Positions 1 through 9,213 of a stretch of DNA of 64,000 nt are shown one piece after another. This stretch comes from Acidobacteriota bacterium (GTDB taxonomy: Bacteria; Acidobacteriota; Vicinamibacteria; Vicinamibacterales; UBA2999). The DNA is taken from the NCBI GenBank assembly GCA_020851565.1, contig JADZCN010000139.1, forward strand, positions 30,703 to 94,702, in the 5' to 3' direction. The position numbers and the translations under genes are program-made. The notes under the pieces are model-generated. The model made no database searches, had not been told where the DNA came from, and saw only the letters and a program-made list of their open reading frames with translations. The first letter of the stretch is position 1, and the number at the start of each line of letters is the position of its first letter.

Positions 1-144
1 CCGAGCCGGTGGGAGGCGTTGATCGCATCCGGTGTGCTCCATCCACCGTCGGAGCCAGGAGACCCGTTCGAGGACTGGCCGGACATTCGCCTCCCGAAGG
101 GCACTGCCGCCGAGCTCATCGACAGCGATCGTGGCGAAGCGTAG
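1..144 (+). CDS. Antitoxin of a PIN-domain toxin pair, C-terminal part only
   Basis: Frame 1 is open from the window edge to the TAG at 142-144 and encodes about 47 residues ending in DSDRGEA. The gene begins outside the window. It overlaps the PIN-domain gene by 14 bases if that gene starts at GTG 131, the tight coupling usual for antitoxin-toxin pairs. The acidic, proline-rich tail fits the toxin-binding part of a Phd/YefM- or AbrB-type antitoxin, but the DNA-binding domain that would decide the family is missing. The role is therefore inferred from position. Confidence 0.6.
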   Translation, partial: PSRWEALIASGVLHPPSEPGDPFEDWPDIRLPKGTAAELIDSDRGEA

Positions 145-628
145 GGCGCCCCCTCGTCGCGCGGCAGGCTCCGCGCCTGCGCGTCCGGCCCGGAAGACCA
201 CAGCCGGGATCGTCGGCGTGCGCTACCTGGAGTCGAGCGCCCTTGTGGCCGCTCTCCTCGAGCACGACACAGCGGCGATGGCGCCGCCGACACCGGGAAC
301 CCTGCTCGTGACGTCGGCCCTGACGCTGGCGAAGACGGGACGGGCGATCGTGAGGGCGCGAGCCACCGGCCGACTGACGGCAGCCGATGAACGGAGGGCT
401 GTTCTCGCGCTGCGCACTTTCGAACGGCGCTGCTTCGTTGTCGACGTGGGCCCAGAGGTCCTCGCACGGGTCCGCCGTCCGTTTCCGATGGAACCCATTC
501 GCACGCTCGACGCCGTACACCTGGCCACGGTAGAAATGCTGGCCGACGCACCACAGCTGGTGACGGTCGTGACTCGGGATGAGAGAGTCCGCCAGAACGC
601 GATAGCGCTTGGATTCATGGTCGAGTGA
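131..628 (+). CDS. PIN-domain ribonuclease toxin, VapC-like
   Basis: The product has the PIN fold signature: a first strand YLESSALVAALL, a central SALTLAKTGRA segment, TLDAVHLAT and a late TRDERV. VapC toxins are Mg-dependent RNases that cut tRNA or rRNA and are blocked by the upstream antitoxin, whose 3' end overlaps this gene. The start is uncertain. GTG 131 gives a basic N-terminal extension of about 29 residues, whereas GTG 218 begins just before the first strand, as most VapC proteins do. Relatives usually have Glu in the LAE position of the central helix (a metal ligand); here it reads LAK, so catalysis may be impaired. Confidence 0.72.
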   Translation: MAKRRAPPRRAAGSAPARPARKTTAGIVGVRYLESSALVAALLEHDTAAMAPPTPGTLLVTSALTLAKTGRAIVRARATGRLTAADERRAVLALRTFERRCFVVDVGPEVLARVRRPFPMEPIRTLDAVHLATVEMLADAPQLVTVVTRDERVRQNAIALGFMVE

Positions 629-648
629 CCGTTCAGCCCCACACGCCA

Positions 649-1930
649 TCAGCCCGGGGCTACGCCTGTTCCAGCCCATCCGCAGCGCTCGAGGAGGCTG
701 CCGAAGCGCGGGTCCGACCGCAACGCGTCCCACTTCGGATCGACCGGCAGGTAGATGAGGTGCACATCGCGGACGTCGAGCGCGCGCTCCAGCCAGTCCA
801 GCGCCCGGTCGCGGCGACCGAGGCCGAGACTGATCAGGGCCATCGCGTAGGGAGGGACATAGCGATCCCTGGAGGCGGTGTCGAGCGCGTCCAGCATGGT
901 CTCGGCCTGGTTCGCACGGCCGGTCCGCGCGAGGATGTAGGCCCGCAGCGACATCGGCTTGCTGTTCTGCCCCGAGAACCGCTCGGCCATCGTCAGGGCC
1001 TCGATGGCCGCGTCGTTCCGCCCCAGCTGCTCCAGCGCCTGTCCGCGCATCACGTAGCCGATCCAGAACTCGCCGTCCAGGGCGATGGCCCGCTCGGCGA
1101 ATCGCATCGCCTCCGTGTAGTCCCGGCCCTGGAAGGCGACCTGGGAGGAGAGCGCGAACACCAGCGGGTTGAGCGGCTCCAGCTCCCGCGCCCGGAGGGT
1201 GGCCTGGCGTGCCTCGGGATGCCGGCCCATCTGCGACAGCAGGTGGCCCAGCATCAGGTGCGTGGTCGCCGACCGCGGATCGATGCTCAGGGCGCGGCGA
1301 TATCCTGCCTCCGCTTCCGGCCAGCGGTCCCACTCGAAGTACCACTGTCCCATGGCCATCACGCGGTGGGCTTCGGCGGTGTCTGGTCCGGTTTCGATGG
1401 CGCGGCGAGCCGCCTCGCGGGCGCGGTCCCGCACCGTCCCGGGATCCACGTCGCTGTTCAGGGCACTCCCCGTCAACGTGCCGGCGAGCGCGGCCCAGGC
1501 CAGTGAGTAGCCGGGATCCAGCGCCGTGGCCTTCTCGTAGTACTCGACTGCCCGCCTCGTCGTGGGCGGGGTCCGCTGCCGCTCGAAGTTGAGGCCACGG
1601 AGGTACAGGTCGTAGGCATCCGGGCTCGACGTCTGCCGGCGGGCCAGGGTGCTGGCCCGCTCCGGCGAGAGGCGCCCGTGAATCTGCCGGACGATGTCCT
1701 CGCTCAGCTCGCGCTGCACGCCGAGCAGGCTGGTCGGCTCGAGGATGGGGCGGCTCGAGGCACGTGTGCGGGGGATTCCGCGTCCGGGGCTGCGATGGGT
1801 GGCAGCGCGTCCGCTGCCGGCCTCACCAGCTCCACGCCCGCAATGAACCGGTAGCCGCGACCCGGCACCGTCTCCACGAACGTCGGGTTCTCGGCCGTGT
1901 CGCCGAGCGCCTGGCGGACCTTGCGGGCAC
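649..1930 (-). pseudogene. Broken winged-helix/TPR transcriptional regulator
   Basis: Two fragments of one protein family lie in different frames. The 5' fragment (about 1,930 down to 1,704) encodes the end of an OmpR/CadC-type winged helix (VRQALGD, ENPTFVETVPGRGYRF) followed by a linker. The 3' fragment (about 1,740 down to 649) encodes LLGVQRELSEDIVRQIHGRL and then a long TPR region with repeats such as ALDPGYSLAWAALA. In intact relatives about 200 residues of a TolB-like periplasmic domain lie between these parts. Here they are missing and the frame changes. Upstream, the start of the winged helix is replaced by an unrelated gene on the other strand. The gene is therefore a remnant. Confidence 0.7.
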
Positions 1931-2327
1931 GTGGCTCGTCAACGTGCAGGTCCGCGACTGCACGACGCAGGCGCCCCTGGGACCGCCCTTCATGTCCCTG
2001 GTGACGTTTCATGAAGGTGGCACGCTGACGGAGCTGGCTGGCAGCCCGGCCTTTGCGGCGGGCCAGCGCAGCGCGGGGACCGGCACGTGGGTGCGGACCG
2101 GCGCGCGGACCTACGTTCAGCGCGTGGCCGCCCTGGTCCACTTCACCACGGCACCGAACCCGCCCTTCTCTCCCGGGTTCGACGCGGGTGGATTGACGAT
2201 CACGCATACCGTCGAACTGCTGAGCGGCCGGAGCCTCGTCTCCTCGGGGACGAACGCCTTCTATCGCACGGGCGAGCTCACGCCCTATCGCACCGGCTGC
2301 TCGACGGCGACGGGCACCCGCTTCTGA
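1921..2327 (+). pseudogene. Lipocalin-like secreted protein, 5'-truncated
   Basis: From LAGTWLV onward the frame encodes about 135 residues with the pattern of a conserved acidobacterial beta-barrel protein of unknown function: GTWLVNV, a cysteine pair region, PPFMSLVTFHEGGTLTE, GTGTWVRTG, and a final YRTGCSTATGTRF. Relatives carry a signal peptide and start just before LAGTW. Here that 5' part is gone and the frame runs back into the antisense of the broken regulator. A fusion start exists near 1764 but the added residues look like shadow sequence. No function is known for the family. Confidence 0.6.
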
Positions 2328-2440
2328 GAGGACCAGGGCGCCAGGCTTTCGGGGGGCCACTGCGGTCCCCCGGCTGCCGCCACACGCGTTGCGACGAGTT
2401 GCCCGCTGTTGACTCAGGTCATGGCCACGCGCCTCGCAAC

Positions 2441-3037
2441 CTACGTGAACGAGTAGACCTGCAGGTGGTCTTCGACGCCAAAGGAGCCGGAAACACCCCG
2501 GGCGGCCAGTTCGGCGGCCGTCCGGTCGGCCTGGTTGTCCACGACGCCCATCAGATCGATGCGCCCATTGCGGACGATGATGTGGATCGGGTACTGGCCG
2601 AAGGGCTCGAGGCCGAGCTCGCGCTCACGCCTCAAGAAGGCGGCGTTCCAGCGGGCCAGTCCTCCTGCCGGCGCGTACCTGGACAGGAACGCATTGCCAT
2701 AGATCGCATAGAACGTCTTCCACCTCAGGTCGTCGTCATGGTCCGAGGCGGGAAGCGGCTCGATGCTGTTGATGACCGTATCGACACCAGGGACGCGTTT
2801 GACCGCGCGCTCGGCGCCCGCCTTGAGCCCGGGCGCATAGGCGCTGCCCTCGAGCGTGACCGTCCCCTTGTCATAGCGGAAGCTGATCGCGTCGAAGGGG
2901 CCGTAGTAGGGCAGCCACAGGAGCGCCTGCCGGATCTCCGGCGTGGGATCCGTGACCACCGGTCGCGCCTGCAGCGGGGCGGTGGCCGCAATGCCGGCGG
3001 CCATCAGCACCGCCAGCCCGATCACCCATCGTTTCAT
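2441..3037 (-). CDS. Secreted BON-domain protein
   Basis: The 198-residue product starts with a signal peptide (MKRWVIGLAVLMAAG, cleavage after QA) and carries two BON-like units: one around residues 30-85 (ISFRYDKGTVTLEGSAY ending in GVDTVINSIE) and one near the C terminus (IIVRNGRIDLMGVVDNQAD). BON domains are small alpha/beta modules that bind phospholipid or other envelope ligands, and in OsmY-type proteins they help stabilise membranes. The ATG at 3037 is chosen over the longer upstream frame because a GGAGGG ribosome site sits about 7 bases before it and the signal peptide follows directly. The gene is divergent from the Rieske oxygenase. Confidence 0.82.
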   Translation of the reverse strand: MKRWVIGLAVLMAAGIAATAPLQARPVVTDPTPEIRQALLWLPYYGPFDAISFRYDKGTVTLEGSAYAPGLKAGAERAVKRVPGVDTVINSIEPLPASDHDDDLRWKTFYAIYGNAFLSRYAPAGGLARWNAAFLRRERELGLEPFGQYPIHIIVRNGRIDLMGVVDNQADRTAAELAARGVSGSFGVEDHLQVYSFT

Positions 3038-3191
3038 CGACGTACCCTCCAGACGACCTCGCGGGCCGTCTGATCGGTGAGACGGACGGGCGCGTGACGG
3101 GGATCTGGCTGCCGCGTGACATCGGTGACAGCGTTGACGGGCATGGCATGCGGCTGAGCCAGTGGGCCTCCACGATGTAGACTGGCGCTCG

Positions 3192-4355
3192 ATGCCCCGG
3201 TACACGAACGAGCGTGCCGAGACCGACGTCAGCATCTCGACACTCCCGGCCGGCTACTACACGTCGGCGGACTACTTCGCGCGCGAGACCGATCGGCTGT
3301 TCCGGCGCCTGTGGCTCTTCGTCGGCCGCGACGACGATGTGCCGTCGCCCGGCCATTTCGTGACGAAGCGGATCGCCGGCGCCGAGGTGCTCGTCATCCG
3401 CGACGAGGCGGGGACGCTCCGCGCGTTCCACAACGTGTGCCGCCACCGCGGCACGCTCCTCTGCACGGAGGCCGCGGGGCAGGTGCGCGGGTTCGTCCAG
3501 TGCGCGTACCACTCGTGGACCTACCGGCTCGATGGTGCCCTGCACAGGGCGCCTCACATGGACAAGGTCACCGGCTTCCGCGTGGAGGACTGGCCGCTCG
3601 TGTCGATCCCGCTCGAGGTGTGGGCAGGCAACGTGTTCATCCATCTCGGCGACCCGTCCGAGCCGACGCCCTCGTTCCGGGACTACCTCGATGGCGTGGA
3701 CACGACCTTCCACAACTGGCGGATGGGCGAGCTCCGCACGGTGGCCATCCGCACCTACCACCTGCGCGCCAACTGGAAGCTGGTCATCGCGAACTACCAC
3801 GAGTGCCTGCACTGCGCCAACGCGCACCCGCAGCTCGTGAAGCTGTCACATCCGCTCTCGGGAGACAACGAGCCGCCTCACCCGACGTGGCTCGGCGCGT
3901 CGATGGACCTGATGCCCGGGTGCGTCACCCTCTCGACGCTGGCCGAGCCGACGCGTGCGTCGCTGCCGGGGCTCGACGCCGAGCAGCGCCGCCGCGTCTA
4001 CTACTACGCGATGCTGCCGACGATGCTGCTCAACCCGCATCCCGATTACGTGGTCACGTTCGCGCTCAACCCGATCGCCCCGGACCGGACGGACATCACG
4101 TGCCACTGGCTGATGCATCCGGACGAGATCGCGCGGCCCGGCTTCGACCCGGGCGATGCCGTGGAGTTCTGGGACGTGACGAACCGGCAGGACTGGGCGC
4201 TGTCGGACCAGGCCCAGGCAGGGATCGCCTCGCTGGGCTATCGCCCGGGCCCCTACTCGAACCGCGAGGAGATGCTCGCGGCCTTCGACCGGTGGGTGAT
4301 CGCGCGCGTCGGCCCGCTTCAGGAGCTCGGAGCCGGATTCGGAACCCGCGAGTAG
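3192..4355 (+). CDS. Rieske non-heme iron oxygenase, large subunit
   Basis: This 387-residue protein is an aromatic-ring-hydroxylating dioxygenase alpha-subunit type. The Rieske [2Fe-2S] ligands are C83, H85, C104 and H107 (CRHRG ... CAYHSW). The mononuclear iron motif is NYHECLHCANAHPQL, with H207 and H212 as ligands and a downstream Asp near DVTNRQDW as the likely third. Such enzymes take electrons from a reductase and hydroxylate or demethylate aromatic or quaternary-amine substrates. No reductase or ferredoxin is adjacent, so the substrate cannot be named. ATG 3192 is preferred to GTG 3162 because the conserved region begins soon after it. Confidence 0.88.
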   Translation: MPRYTNERAETDVSISTLPAGYYTSADYFARETDRLFRRLWLFVGRDDDVPSPGHFVTKRIAGAEVLVIRDEAGTLRAFHNVCRHRGTLLCTEAAGQVRGFVQCAYHSWTYRLDGALHRAPHMDKVTGFRVEDWPLVSIPLEVWAGNVFIHLGDPSEPTPSFRDYLDGVDTTFHNWRMGELRTVAIRTYHLRANWKLVIANYHECLHCANAHPQLVKLSHPLSGDNEPPHPTWLGASMDLMPGCVTLSTLAEPTRASLPGLDAEQRRRVYYYAMLPTMLLNPHPDYVVTFALNPIAPDRTDITCHWLMHPDEIARPGFDPGDAVEFWDVTNRQDWALSDQAQAGIASLGYRPGPYSNREEMLAAFDRWVIARVGPLQELGAGFGTRE

Positions 4356-4424
4356 AGGCGCCAGCACACTCCAGCTGTGCGCGCCGCCCATGCGAGGGTG
4401 CACGGAACGGGCATCATCCACCGA

Positions 4425-5474
4425 TCAGCGGCTACCCCGCCGCAGTGTCTCCACCTCGATGGCGGCCAGCAGGGCCATGGCGCCGCCTCGATCGTCGGCG
4501 CCGTTGATGGCGGGCCGGGTCATGTAGTACTCGCGCGACGCGTTGGCGCCGGTTCCGGAGCAGACGTCGTGCAGCGTCCCGTCCTCGTTCACCCGAGCGA
4601 CGACTGCCTGCCAGCCGCGGTCCACGGCCGCGCGATACGTCGCGGCATCAATCCAGCCGCGGGAGATGCCGCGCGCCATCGCCGCCGTCGTCATCGCCGT
4701 CACCGTCAGCTCGCGGTAGCTCGTCGGCTCGTCCACCACCTGCCGCCAGCTGCCATCGTCGGCCTGGTGCCGCACCATGGCGGCGACGTGCCGGCGATAG
4801 ATGTCGAGCACCAGGTGCCGCTCGCTCCAGGAGTCCGGCAGGTAGGTGAGGGCCTCGGTGAGGCCGAGGAGCGCGAAGCCGTTGCCCCGGCCCCAGGCGT
4901 GCGGGGCCTTCTCGGCGTGGTTGAACAGGCCATCGGGCCGCCGCAGGCGTTGGGTCCAGACCGTGAGGATCGGCCGGACGAATCCCGCATGGGCGCCGCC
5001 GTTCACGCGCGACAGGAGCGCGCTCGCCATGAACATGTCGTCGGTCCACTCGGTCGCGAACTTCACACCGCCCGGCGTGGGCGGCAGGATGAACTCGGCG
5101 GCCTTCTGCGCGAGGGCGCCGGCGTCGGCGTTGCCGTCCAGCCGCGCGGCGTCGGCGAAGGCCAGGTGCCCCGCCAGGCTCGTCAGGCGGAACGGCTCGG
5201 CAATGGCCGGCGTGCGGCCGTCGAGGAAGGGCTGCATCTCGCGGCGCGGCTTCTCACGCCACCGCGCTTCTCCGGTGAGCTCGGCGAGGCGCAGCGACCC
5301 GGACCAGGCGAGGCCCGAGATGTAGCTCATGGACGGCTCTGTGGGGTACTTCGCGGCGAGCACACGGGCGATGTCGAGCGGCGTGCGCTCGCCCGGCGGC
5401 GCCTGGCGCACGTCCCGCGCGATCGACGAAGCCGACACGAGCATCAGCAGCGACAAGGCGATCAGATACCTCAT
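4425..5474 (-). CDS. Secreted GH88/GH105-type unsaturated glycuronyl hydrolase-like protein
   Basis: The 349-residue product has a signal peptide (MRYLIALSLLMLVSASSIA) and an (alpha/alpha)6-barrel pattern. WTDDMFM, HAWGRGNGFALLGL and DGSWRQVVD are typical of GH88/GH105 enzymes, which hydrate and release unsaturated uronic acids left by polysaccharide lyases. The Asp pair in WTDD is the usual catalytic position. It is the last gene of a leftward run (PMT-like, GT2, acetamidase-like, this gene) with a 29-base gap to the gene before it. The substrate is unknown; a role in scavenging plant-derived pectic sugars is inference. Confidence 0.8.
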   Translation of the reverse strand: MRYLIALSLLMLVSASSIARDVRQAPPGERTPLDIARVLAAKYPTEPSMSYISGLAWSGSLRLAELTGEARWREKPRREMQPFLDGRTPAIAEPFRLTSLAGHLAFADAARLDGNADAGALAQKAAEFILPPTPGGVKFATEWTDDMFMASALLSRVNGGAHAGFVRPILTVWTQRLRRPDGLFNHAEKAPHAWGRGNGFALLGLTEALTYLPDSWSERHLVLDIYRRHVAAMVRHQADDGSWRQVVDEPTSYRELTVTAMTTAAMARGISRGWIDAATYRAAVDRGWQAVVARVNEDGTLHDVCSGTGANASREYYMTRPAINGADDRGGAMALLAAIEVETLRRGSR

Positions 5475-5503
5475 GGGCTGACCATGGCCAGGAGGGCTGC
5501 AGG

Positions 5504-6493
5504 TTATCTCGGCCGCCTCGGCGGCAGCAGCCGCTTCGGGAACTTTGCGACCACCGTGTAGTGCGGGTCCACGATGTTGGCCACCCGGACGACACCGGCC
5601 TGCGAGGCCACCTGGTAGGCCTCCATCTTGTCGAAGCCGTAGTCGGCCACCATCCACTCGATGAGCTCGACGTACGCGATCCGCATCGCGTCGACCAGCG
5701 GGCGCACGCTGCCCGCCACCATGATGAACTCGTCGTTCTCGAGGCGCGGCCAGCGGATGCGCTGTCCCTTGACGAGATCGAACTGGAAGGTGACGTCGGC
5801 CGTGGACTCGAGCCCGGACCCGGCGATCTCGCCGTCCCCCTGCGCCGCGTGGAAGTCGCCGAAGTAGAACAGCCCGCCCGGGTGGAAGACCGGCAGGTAC
5901 ACCGTGGCGCCCTCGGTGACGTCCGAGGCGTCCATGTTGCCGCCGAAATCCCCGGGCCAGAGCCCCCCGAATTCCTCCTCGCCCGCCGGCGCCGTCGCCA
6001 CGCGGCCGAGCATGGGCCGGAGCGGGATCTCCATCTGCTTCACGGCGGAGTTCGGCAGATCGATGATGCCGACGTTCTTCGCGCGATCCAGCTTCCAGAC
6101 GAAGCGGCGTGCGGGCAGCGGCTCGTTCAGCAGCCGCGTGCGGCTGTCGGCGGCCACGCCGCTGATCCCGCCGGGTGTGACATTCGAGATGGCGATATCA
6201 CGATTCGGGCGCAGGCGCAGCACGCGCACGACCAGCGTGTCGCCCTGGGCGGCACCCTCGATGAAGAAGGGCCCCACTTCGCCCGGCCAGGGGCCGGCGA
6301 TCTTCGGGTCGTAGTAGTCACCCGGCTTCGAGAATGTCCGCGTCTCCACCGTGGCCCCGGGCTTGACGCGCAGCACGGGCTCGCGGACGGCGAAGGTCGG
6401 CACCCCTGCGGTGGGCTCGTAGGTGATGGTCTGGGCCGCAGCGGGCAGGGCCGCGAGGGACAGGGCAAGAGCGAGAACCAGGCGCGTGGTCAT
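5504..6493 (-). CDS. Secreted acetamidase/formamidase family protein
   Basis: The 329-residue protein has a signal peptide ending in AAAQ and the beta-rich acetamidase/formamidase fold: GPFFIEGAAQGDTLVV, GRVATAP, LWPGDFGGNMDASDV, LPVFHPGGLFYFGDFHAAQGDGEIAG and the closing helix YGFDKMEAYQVASQAGVVRVANIVDP. Family members hydrolyse formamide or acetamide to ammonia and the acid. Secreted forms like this one are common in soil bacteria and their natural substrate is unclear. The start codon overlaps the stop of the GT2 gene (ATGA), so the two are translationally coupled. Confidence 0.86.
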   Translation of the reverse strand: MTTRLVLALALSLAALPAAAQTITYEPTAGVPTFAVREPVLRVKPGATVETRTFSKPGDYYDPKIAGPWPGEVGPFFIEGAAQGDTLVVRVLRLRPNRDIAISNVTPGGISGVAADSRTRLLNEPLPARRFVWKLDRAKNVGIIDLPNSAVKQMEIPLRPMLGRVATAPAGEEEFGGLWPGDFGGNMDASDVTEGATVYLPVFHPGGLFYFGDFHAAQGDGEIAGSGLESTADVTFQFDLVKGQRIRWPRLENDEFIMVAGSVRPLVDAMRIAYVELIEWMVADYGFDKMEAYQVASQAGVVRVANIVDPHYTVVAKFPKRLLPPRRPR

Positions 6494-7218
6494 GACGCCG
6501 GATCATACTTCCCGCGCGCCGCGTTGGCGCGGATCTTCAACACGTCGCGCGCCATGAGCCACGAGTCCCGGAGCGGCGAGACCCGCGACAGCGCGCGGTA
6601 GTGCCATTCAATGGGCAACGCGTGCACGCGGAGGCCAAGGCGCCGCGCGATCGCGAGCGCTTCGATGTCGAAGGCCCAGCCATCGATCGTCGTGCGCGAG
6701 AAGACCGCGTCGGCTGCCGCACCCGTGAAGAGCTTGAAGCCACACTGCGTGTCCTCGATGCCCGGCACGACCAGGCCGCGCACGAGCGCATTGAACGCCC
6801 GGCCCATGAGATGGCGATGGCCGGGTTCGCCGACCCGCCGGGCGCCGGCGCCTTCGCGGCTGCCGATGACGATGTCGAACGCCGACGGGACCAGCGCGAG
6901 GAACCGTGACAGTTCCTCGACCGGCATCGACAGGTCCGCGTCGCACATGAAGCGGAGGTCGTGCCGGGCCGCCAGCATGCCGGCCCGCACCGCTCCACCC
7001 TTGCCGCGGTGTGCCTCGCGCTGCAGGACGATCCGCGCGTCCTCCTCGGCCAGGCGCGCGACCATCTCCGCCGTGGCATCCCCCGATCCATCGTCGACGA
7101 CGCGGATTTGCCAGTCGAGGGCGAGCATCGCCAGGTGAGATCGGAGGGCCGCAATCGTCTGGCCGACGCGCGACGCCTCGTTGAACGTCGGGATGATGAC
7201 GGCCAGCGACGCGGTCAT
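6490..7218 (-). CDS. Family 2 glycosyltransferase, dolichyl-phosphate mannose synthase-like
   Basis: The 242-residue product begins with the GT-A nucleotide-sugar site AVIIPTFNEASRV, continues with VVDDGSGD and the metal motif DADLSMP, and contains GSREG and a late QCGFKLFTG. This is the pattern of polyprenyl-phosphate hexose synthases, which charge a lipid carrier on the inner face of the membrane. No transmembrane segment follows. It overlaps the neighbouring PMT-like gene by ATGA at 7215-7218. PMT-like enzymes use lipid-linked sugars, so this enzyme probably makes the donor for that partner (inference). ATG 7218 starts right before the first beta strand. Confidence 0.88.
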   Translation of the reverse strand: MTASLAVIIPTFNEASRVGQTIAALRSHLAMLALDWQIRVVDDGSGDATAEMVARLAEEDARIVLQREAHRGKGGAVRAGMLAARHDLRFMCDADLSMPVEELSRFLALVPSAFDIVIGSREGAGARRVGEPGHRHLMGRAFNALVRGLVVPGIEDTQCGFKLFTGAAADAVFSRTTIDGWAFDIEALAIARRLGLRVHALPIEWHYRALSRVSPLRDSWLMARDVLKIRANAARGKYDPAS

Positions 7219-9119
7219 GGCGTTGGCGCCGCTTCGGCGAGCCGCCCGCCTGCCGCCTGAATCTCCGCGGCACACGCGCGATAGGGGCCGGGGAGTACCA
7301 GGACAACGCCCGGCAACACGCGCACCGCCGTCGCCGTGCCCTCGTCCTGGACCATCGGAAGACCACGAGCCGCCTCCCACTGCGCCGCCGAGAGCAGCAG
7401 CGGTGTCTGGCGCGCCGGGTCGGTCAGCCGCGTGCGGAGCTCGGCGTCGTACCGCTCCATGCCCTCCACCCACGCGCCCGTGTCACGCAGCGAGTAATAG
7501 AGCTGATGGACCCCGAGGTACGGGTAGTAGGGATCGCTCCGATAGATGCCCCGGCGCAGCCCAGGGTCTGTCTGCGCCAGGTTCAACAGGCACTCGCGTG
7601 CCGAGCGGAGCGGGTGATGCACAGTGAGCGCGCGCTCCACCGTGCGCGCGGCGGTCTCGAGGGGCAACAGCAGGACGAGGAACGTCGCGGCCGCTACGCG
7701 TACCGCGGCCCGACCGTGCCCGAGCCAGGCCAGCAGCAAGACGGCCACCAGCACGGGACGGACGATGGAGGAGTTCCTGAAGAGGCGGATGTCGCCTGCG
7801 GCCAGAGTAAGTGGGCCGTTCACGAACGTGACAGCCGCGAGGACGATTCCCGCGACGGCCAGCACCATCAGCAGCCGGCGCGGCCAGGACCCGAGTGCAG
7901 GCTGCCACACCTGGACACGGGCTCTCCAGGCCTGAACGCGCCCGCCTGCTCGGCGTTCGACTGCGCCGAGAGCATCGGCACACAGCCATCCGGCCGCGAG
8001 CGCCAGGCCCGGCAGAAATGGGTAGGCATAGTGGGTAACCTTGGACGTGCCGAGGGAGATGAGGCCGACGGGCAGCGCCCACCAGAGGAGGAGCAGCGCC
8101 GCCATACCTTGGCCCGAGCCGCGCAGGCGCCAGAGCCCGTACAGGATGCCGCCGACGACGAGCACCCGCGCCGCGTCCACTGACTGCAGGACGCGAACGC
8201 CGGGCACGTCGCTCCGCAGGCGCGCCCACGTGTCGGTCAGGTAGAAGTGCCACGGCTGCACGTGCGCGGGATCGACGAACGTCGTGAACCGCATGTAGAC
8301 GTGGGCACCGAAGATCGTCGACCAGAACTCGTCGGGATGGGTGAGCAGCTGATAGACGAACCACGGTGTGATGAGCCCGAGTGCGGTCAGGGCCGGAACG
8401 ATCCAGTCACGCCACTGCCGCCGCACGACGTCCCGTCCAGCCGGCGTCACGATGAGGGCCGCCCCCGCGACCATCGGCAGGAACAGGGCGGCGACGAACT
8501 TCGTCATGAAGCCGAGCACGAACCACAGCGCCGCGGCCATCGCGTGTCGTCGTCTCGCGACGGCCGTCCCGCTGGACGCCCAGGCCACCACGTGGAAGAG
8601 CCCCGCCGCGTAGCTCAGGACGAGCGCGCTCTCCATGTTGTTCTCCCTGAGCCCGTGGTGGAAGAGCAGGGAGTGGTACGACAGGAGGAGGATCAGCGTG
8701 ACGGCGCCGCACACGATCCCGGCCAGCCGCCAGCCGAACAGCATGAGGTAGCCGAAGGCCGCGGCGCTGAGCGCCGCATCGATCAGGCGGAGGCCGGCAA
8801 CGGTGCCCGGGATCAGGCCGAGCCGCACCGGAACGGCCGCGAGCCAGAACTTGAGGGGCGGCTTCTCGAGGAACAGGCCATCGGTGTCAACGTAGCGCGG
8901 CGTCAACCAGTCGCCGGTCTCGGCCATGCGCAGGGCGGCGTAGGTGTAGATGGACTCGTCGTTCTCGATGTCCTGCCGATCGAGGCCGAGGAACAGCGGC
9001 AGGCAGCACGCAACGAGGATGGCGGCCGCCAACCCGCCGAGTGCTCGGGAGCGGCCCGGCCAGGTGGCGGACGGCGAGGATGGGAAGGCGCCGGTGGTTT
9101 CAGGGAGCGCCACACTCAC
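7215..9119 (-). CDS. PMT/ArnT-like membrane glycosyltransferase (GT39/GT83 type)
   Basis: The 634-residue polytopic protein has a first transmembrane helix at about residues 28-46. It is followed by the hallmark periplasmic loop with the acidic pair D54-E55 (NDESIYTYAALRMAETGDW) and LFLEKPPLKFWLAA. About ten further hydrophobic segments follow, then a soluble C-terminal domain. ArnT- and PMT-type enzymes transfer a sugar from a polyprenyl-phosphate donor to lipid A, protein or another acceptor outside the membrane. The GT2 immediately downstream is a plausible donor synthase. The start is GTG at 9119. The acceptor cannot be told from sequence. Confidence 0.86.
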   Translation of the reverse strand: MSVALPETTGAFPSSPSATWPGRSRALGGLAAAILVACCLPLFLGLDRQDIENDESIYTYAALRMAETGDWLTPRYVDTDGLFLEKPPLKFWLAAVPVRLGLIPGTVAGLRLIDAALSAAAFGYLMLFGWRLAGIVCGAVTLILLLSYHSLLFHHGLRENNMESALVLSYAAGLFHVVAWASSGTAVARRRHAMAAALWFVLGFMTKFVAALFLPMVAGAALIVTPAGRDVVRRQWRDWIVPALTALGLITPWFVYQLLTHPDEFWSTIFGAHVYMRFTTFVDPAHVQPWHFYLTDTWARLRSDVPGVRVLQSVDAARVLVVGGILYGLWRLRGSGQGMAALLLLWWALPVGLISLGTSKVTHYAYPFLPGLALAAGWLCADALGAVERRAGGRVQAWRARVQVWQPALGSWPRRLLMVLAVAGIVLAAVTFVNGPLTLAAGDIRLFRNSSIVRPVLVAVLLLAWLGHGRAAVRVAAATFLVLLLPLETAARTVERALTVHHPLRSARECLLNLAQTDPGLRRGIYRSDPYYPYLGVHQLYYSLRDTGAWVEGMERYDAELRTRLTDPARQTPLLLSAAQWEAARGLPMVQDEGTATAVRVLPGVVLVLPGPYRACAAEIQAAGGRLAEAAPTP

Positions 9120-9213
9120 AAATGCCCTGTCCTCCGCATTGTGCCACCGGTGCTCATCGGCCGGGGAGGCATGTGATGCGCCGCTGGCGCGCGGGCCGCC
9201 GGCGGCGCCGGGG

